Part shown: positions 60,000 to 64,000 of the stretch, one piece after another
How the letters are laid out: each line of letters starts with the position of its first letter
Numbering within the stretch: the stretch's first letter is position 1
Assembly: GCF_958298935.1 (NCBI RefSeq)
Contig: NC_084940.1
Location: 6,540,001-6,604,000, forward strand
Source of the DNA: Phragmites australis
Taxonomy: Eukaryota; Streptophyta; Magnoliopsida; Poales; Poaceae
Length of the DNA stretch: 64,000 bases
Direction of reading: 5' to 3'
The notes under the pieces: model-generated
The model's input: only the letters and a program-made list of their open reading frames with translations
What the model was told of the DNA's origin: nothing
Databases searched by the model: none
Translations under genes and position numbers: made by a program

Positions 60000-62525
60000 C
60001 TCATACCAGTCTTTGGATCAGTAGCTGGTACACACATATTTCTAATAGAAATAGCATCACAGACATACATCTATTAAAGTACGATATTATAGTACAATAC
60101 AATGTTTATTACAATAAGGCCCATAGGCATAACTAAATAAAGCCTCACACCCAAGCCCTATAGGCAACTTGAGTGCAGATGAAACCTAACTTTTCTATTC
60201 ATCTTCACCTTCGACGAAGTCGGTCTCTGGATCATCTGAATCCACATATAGAAAAGGTGAGTACATAAGGTACTGAAGAAAATCCTACTTCAAGGGGAGA
60301 CATTAGATGAATAAAGGTAAATCGAGGATAAGGCTATAGAGTCTTTACGTTTTGCAAAAAGCTAGTTTTTGATGCAAGGTTCAATTTGCAAACACTACCT
60401 TAAAACATTTTGGAGTGAACACATAAGTTGAACTTACAGGGTGGTTGACCCTCGGGGAGATACTTCCATTCCATCAGTTCCCACACTTCTTTTGCCGGTG
60501 GACGCACAATTCAGGATACTCCAGGCACATAGTCAAATTTTTTTGAAAACACGGGCACACTGTCCACTCACACGCTAAGGAGATACACACAATAAAAAGC
60601 TAATCATTGTGACCGAACCATAGCATGTCCTTGACCGAGGACATGGCTATTCGGATAAGTTTAATACTCTATAGAGGTTGTACACTTTACCAACAAGATA
60701 TGCACAGACTCCAAACTTAGCAACTATTGGAACTGTCATAACGAGACGTAACGTCCTCACAACATAGCCACTATCCACCCACGGGGCAATAAGATAACAA
60801 AGCCCTTAGAATATTCACGGAAAGGACTACTTAGCAATCCCAAGGCTCTAACATAGACTTAACAAAATCACCAGCCGGACCTTGGGTTACGCATTGCCTA
60901 AGTCTTCTCTTAGTCCCCATTGCTACTACCAGCCTCTGAGTGAGTACCAAACTAAATTGAAGGGACTAGGTCAAGTCCTGCTCATTCAGGTCATGTGGTT
61001 GTATTGAATACTAAGTAGAATGTTATAGAGAATCAATCCTTATACGACCGAGGCAAGTGTCTCCCAGCAAGAACACCACAAAGACGAGCCTTGCTCTAAG
61101 GTAATTCTCACTTTTGTGGGGGTACCTTACTGAACCCCGTCAAAAACACACTAGAGCTTCGATGATCATATTTTACACACACCAAGCACATAACACTTCA
61201 CACTTTTTGAAAATGCATGATTAACATATGTAATTATCTTGGTTCTTTCGTTTCAGAAAATCAATCATAAGTATGCTAGTAAACAAGCATTCATCCAAAC
61301 AATCATTATAGTTGATGTTGGAGATCTTCTAGGGTTTTAACGGAATAAAGGTGATAATATTAAGGCATGGTATAAACAAGCTAGGTCATAACTATATTAG
61401 CATATTTTAAAAATTGCAGTTATTAACTTAAGCAAGCATATCCTTATAATTTGAAACAATAGCTCTACATGTTGTGTTTGAAAATATAGGATCAACATGA
61501 TCAATAGAGTAGGACTTGCCTTTGTTGAAGTCCTCGTCCGCTCCTTATTAAAACTCTGAATCTTCTAGATCTTCCTCGAACGCGTCTTCCTCTAACAAAC
61601 ACAACAAATGGCAAAAGCTCACACACAAGAAAACAATCAAATGATTATATTAGAAACTAATTAAATTACAAAACTTATGAAATTAAAACGAGCTTTAAAA
61701 GTTTTGTCGGGAGAGAAAATCAGAAAAAGGAAAAGAACAGAATATTCATGGAATATTCCGATTTGGGCTCGGCTTGGCTCGAGATAGGCTCGGCGGTTCG
61801 GCTCGGCTTTGGAGGCGGCTCGACTCGGCTAAAGGGTAGGCCCACCTGTGAGCGAGAGGAGAGAGGATAAGGGAGAGGGAGAGGCGGCCGGCTTGGGCGG
61901 ATCGAGCAGGAAGAGCGAGAGGTGGAGGGAGAGAGGGAGGAGGTGATAGAGGGCGGCAGGCGATGGCTGCGCGCCGGCAACAGAGGGTGGCGGTGGGCTC
62001 TGGCGAGCAGCAAGGCGGGCGGTGGTAGCCGGATCTAACCCGGGTGAGGGCAGATCTAACCGGCGACTGCGAGGGTGACGGTCGGTGATGGCAAGAAAGC
62101 GACGGCTAGCGATAGTGGGAAGGCGGCTAAGGTATGGCTCTCGGGTGGCTTCAGGTGAAAAAGGAGAGAGAGGGGAAGAGCGGTGGAGCTCACCGGCGGT
62201 GAGCTTGGGTGTGATGGCGGTGGAGGTGCTTTGCTCGGGTGGAGGGGAGGGAGAGAGGTGGTGTTGTGCGGAAGGAGGAGGAAAAGAGTATTATTCATCT
62301 TTATATGAGTTGATGGTATGGCACGACGGCGGTGCGGGGTGCGAGGCGAGGCTCAGTGCTCGAGGGAGCGACGCTGAGTGCGAGGTGGTGCGGGCTATGA
62401 GGATGGCCGAACACGTGGTGACGAGACGAGCGGCACGGCGTGGCGCGGAGCATAGAGCGGCGGTGGGTCACGGGGAAGAGGTGAGAGATAGAGATTTTTT
62501 TTCTTTAAAAGCACCGGGTGTGACA
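60000..62525 (-). mobile_element. LTR-like element inserted in the PTC1-like exon 2
   Basis: On the minus strand the segment starts TGTCACACCCGGTGC at 62525, the start of a widespread grass LTR type. The exon sequence breaks off exactly there. Downstream follow a GC-rich block (61720-62480), then text with 'ggggtaccttactgaaccccg' (61120-61140) and 'ggtgagtacataaggta' (60256) known to me as repeated in grass genomes. The left end and the target duplication are not found, so it may be solo, truncated or complex. Confidence 0.5.
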
Positions 62526-63925
62526 CGTGGAGGCCGACAAGTTGGCCGAAGCCGTTCAGGTGCACGACGCCGTGCAGCAGGTGGCCACTGGAGGTCGCCA
62601 ACCCTTTCGACGCTTTCTCCGAGCCGTGGTTAATTAATCCCGTAGTGTAGGACGTCAGCTTCCACCAGCGATTCCCTCTTGGGCAGCACGATGTGAAACC
62701 TCTTGCTGCATATCAGATGCTGACCCCAGCCTGCAACACCATGAAATGGATTCTGATTCTCCTCGTGTTGTGCAGAGTGTAGTTCATACTAGTGGAAGAA
62801 AGTTCTTCGTTCTTTGTACTACTACTTCATAAGAAAAAAACTGGTAATTTTTTGTTTCTGAACTTCAGTGTTTCTTCAGGTTAAGAATCGATCGGATTTA
62901 GTAACACTCATAAGAATCTCCTCAAACAAATAATTGATCGATGCCATATACTTTCAGCTGATTGATGTATCATACATGTCCCCATGGTGTTATTTATTGA
63001 CTTGTAACAAAGAACTTTTACGGTGCGTATAGTTGGAGAGCGATATTAAAAGGATGAGATCATTCTTGTTTTTATAGATAGAATGATTTAATTTTTTATT
63101 TGGTTGGAATAGATGAGATAAGTCAGTTTTCTGTTTAATCGATAAGATTAGAGGTGATAGAATGAGACAGATTATAAAAGCATTTTTTTTAAAGAATTTT
63201 AATTAAATATTGACTCATGTTTTTTAATCAAATCAATTAAAACTGGTTGCTAGTAAGCTATAGTTTACTCATAAACATATTTAGAATTTTTAGACACTCT
63301 TTATACTCTAAATAAAATCAAACGATGGAACGAACGAGAAAACTAGATGAGCTGATCGGGCAATTTTCACCGTACCCAGCCATCCAGCGTAACTAGGGAA
63401 TATTTACTGACGTGAGATCGCTCTATACTCTTCCGTCCTAATCGTCCATCAATCAAACACCGCGTTTCCTAGATAGCCATCTCCGAGACGGCTCCGTCCG
63501 GCCATCCAAACCCATGCTAAACTTCCTGTGGCGCACGTGCGTTAGGCGTTGATTACATGCAAACGTTCGGCCAATATTGGATCGATAGAGATAGCAGTGA
63601 CGGTGAGTACCGATGTGACGGCAGAGGTGGCACTGGCTGTGCGGCGACGCGGCAACCTCCTCCTCGACGACGAAGAGCCTGACGACGGTGGGCGGGTGGC
63701 GGTGCAGCTCGAGCTGGAACAACCAGCACTTGGTCTCGCCCTGCGCGACGGCCTCCAGGTGCGCGAGGCCGAGCAGCGCCCTGACGTTGTCCCTGAAGGC
63801 GCCGCCGCCGGCGAGCGGCGCTGGGTACCCAGGCTGCAGGCAGAACGACTCGAACCGGAACAGCATCTCTCCGCGCTTGCTCCGCCGCGAGCTCCCCAGG
63901 CTATCGTCATTGTTGTCTTAGCCAT
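62526..63925 (-). pseudogene. PTC1-like: PTC1/MS1-like PHD-finger male-fertility gene, broken 5' half
   Basis: Exon 1 (63611-63925, minus) carries KRGEMLFRFESF, GYPAPLAGGG, AFRDNVRALLG, ETKCWLFQLELHRHPP, VVRLFVVEEEVAASP and CHLCRHIG. The intron (62731-63610) has GTACTC..GCAG ends, and exon 2 continues WGQHLICSKRFHIVLP, EADVLHYGIN and GHLLHGVVHLNGFGQL. This order is that of rice PTC1, Arabidopsis MS1 and maize Ms7, nuclear PHD proteins needed in the tapetum for pollen development. Three lesions are visible: a likely one-base loss after codon 8 (ATG 63925 frame against the conserved frame, which also has its own ATG at 63866), an extra TTAA after GIN that gives an immediate stop, and the LTR-like insertion ending exon 2 at 62526. 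The remainder, including the PHD finger, is absent from the window. Confidence 0.85.
62731..63610 (-). other. Intron 1 of the PTC1-like relic
   Basis: On the minus strand the donor is CATCG|GTACTC at 63611/63610 and the acceptor is GTTGCAG|GC at 62731/62730. The split Gly codon joins CRHI-G-WGQH in the conserved frame, which shows that the intron is ancestral and that this is not a retro-copy. The AT-rich part 63015-63340 may contain a small insertion. Confidence 0.75.
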
Positions 63926-64000
63926 GTCCCCGGAGCCTGAGAGCTAGCAAGCTAGCTAACTGGTGGTGCATGCAGGTGCGCACCTGCGCTTTATGGCGTA

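Overview
The window looks like nuclear DNA of a grass (Poaceae). The genes have spliced plant structures, the best matches are to grass gene families (INDETERMINATE-domain C2H2 factor of the LPA1/SGR5 group, PTC1/MS1-type PHD-finger protein, ANTH clathrin adaptor), and the intergenic space is filled with nested grass-type transposable elements. A panicoid grass is my guess, not a demonstration. I see no prokaryotic, organellar or CRISPR-like content.

Layout. 1-1006: 5' part of an ANTH-domain clathrin-assembly gene on the minus strand, cut by the window edge. 2426-15383: a 13-kb decayed Tat-type Ty3/gypsy element with both LTRs, a perfect 5-bp target duplication (AACTC), broken gag-pol, an antisense 'gypsy-type transposon' gene and a solo LTR nested inside it (12942-13979, duplication GATTC). 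16260-19860: remnant of another gypsy element on the minus strand, split by a SIRE-like copia solo LTR. 22535-25705: the best intact gene, a three-exon IDD zinc-finger transcription factor (494 aa, minus). 32477-38338: a decayed Mutator-like element with a MURA-type transposase relic plus a plant-mobile-domain/GRF zinc-finger cargo. 43172-44236: a solo LTR (duplication TTATG). 45001-46893: a hAT-type element that itself received a solo LTR (45364-46826, duplication ACGCC). 47143-48648 and 54372-57310: two CACTA-type elements, the second holding a small hAT element with a perfect 8-bp duplication and cut by a SIRE-like LTR. 60000-62525: an LTR-like element lying in exon 2 of a gene relic. 62526-63925: 5' half of a PTC1/MS1-like male-fertility PHD-finger gene, apparently dead.

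Reading across the window: three cellular genes, all on the minus strand, are separated by several layers of insertions whose order can be read from target-site duplications. At least four of the LTR insertions survive only as solo LTRs, so removal of elements by LTR-LTR recombination has been frequent here. No operon-like cooperation is expected. The biologically most consequential observation is the broken PTC1/MS1-like gene at the right end; the most unusual element is the Mutator-like transposon carrying plant-mobile-domain and GRF zinc-finger modules.
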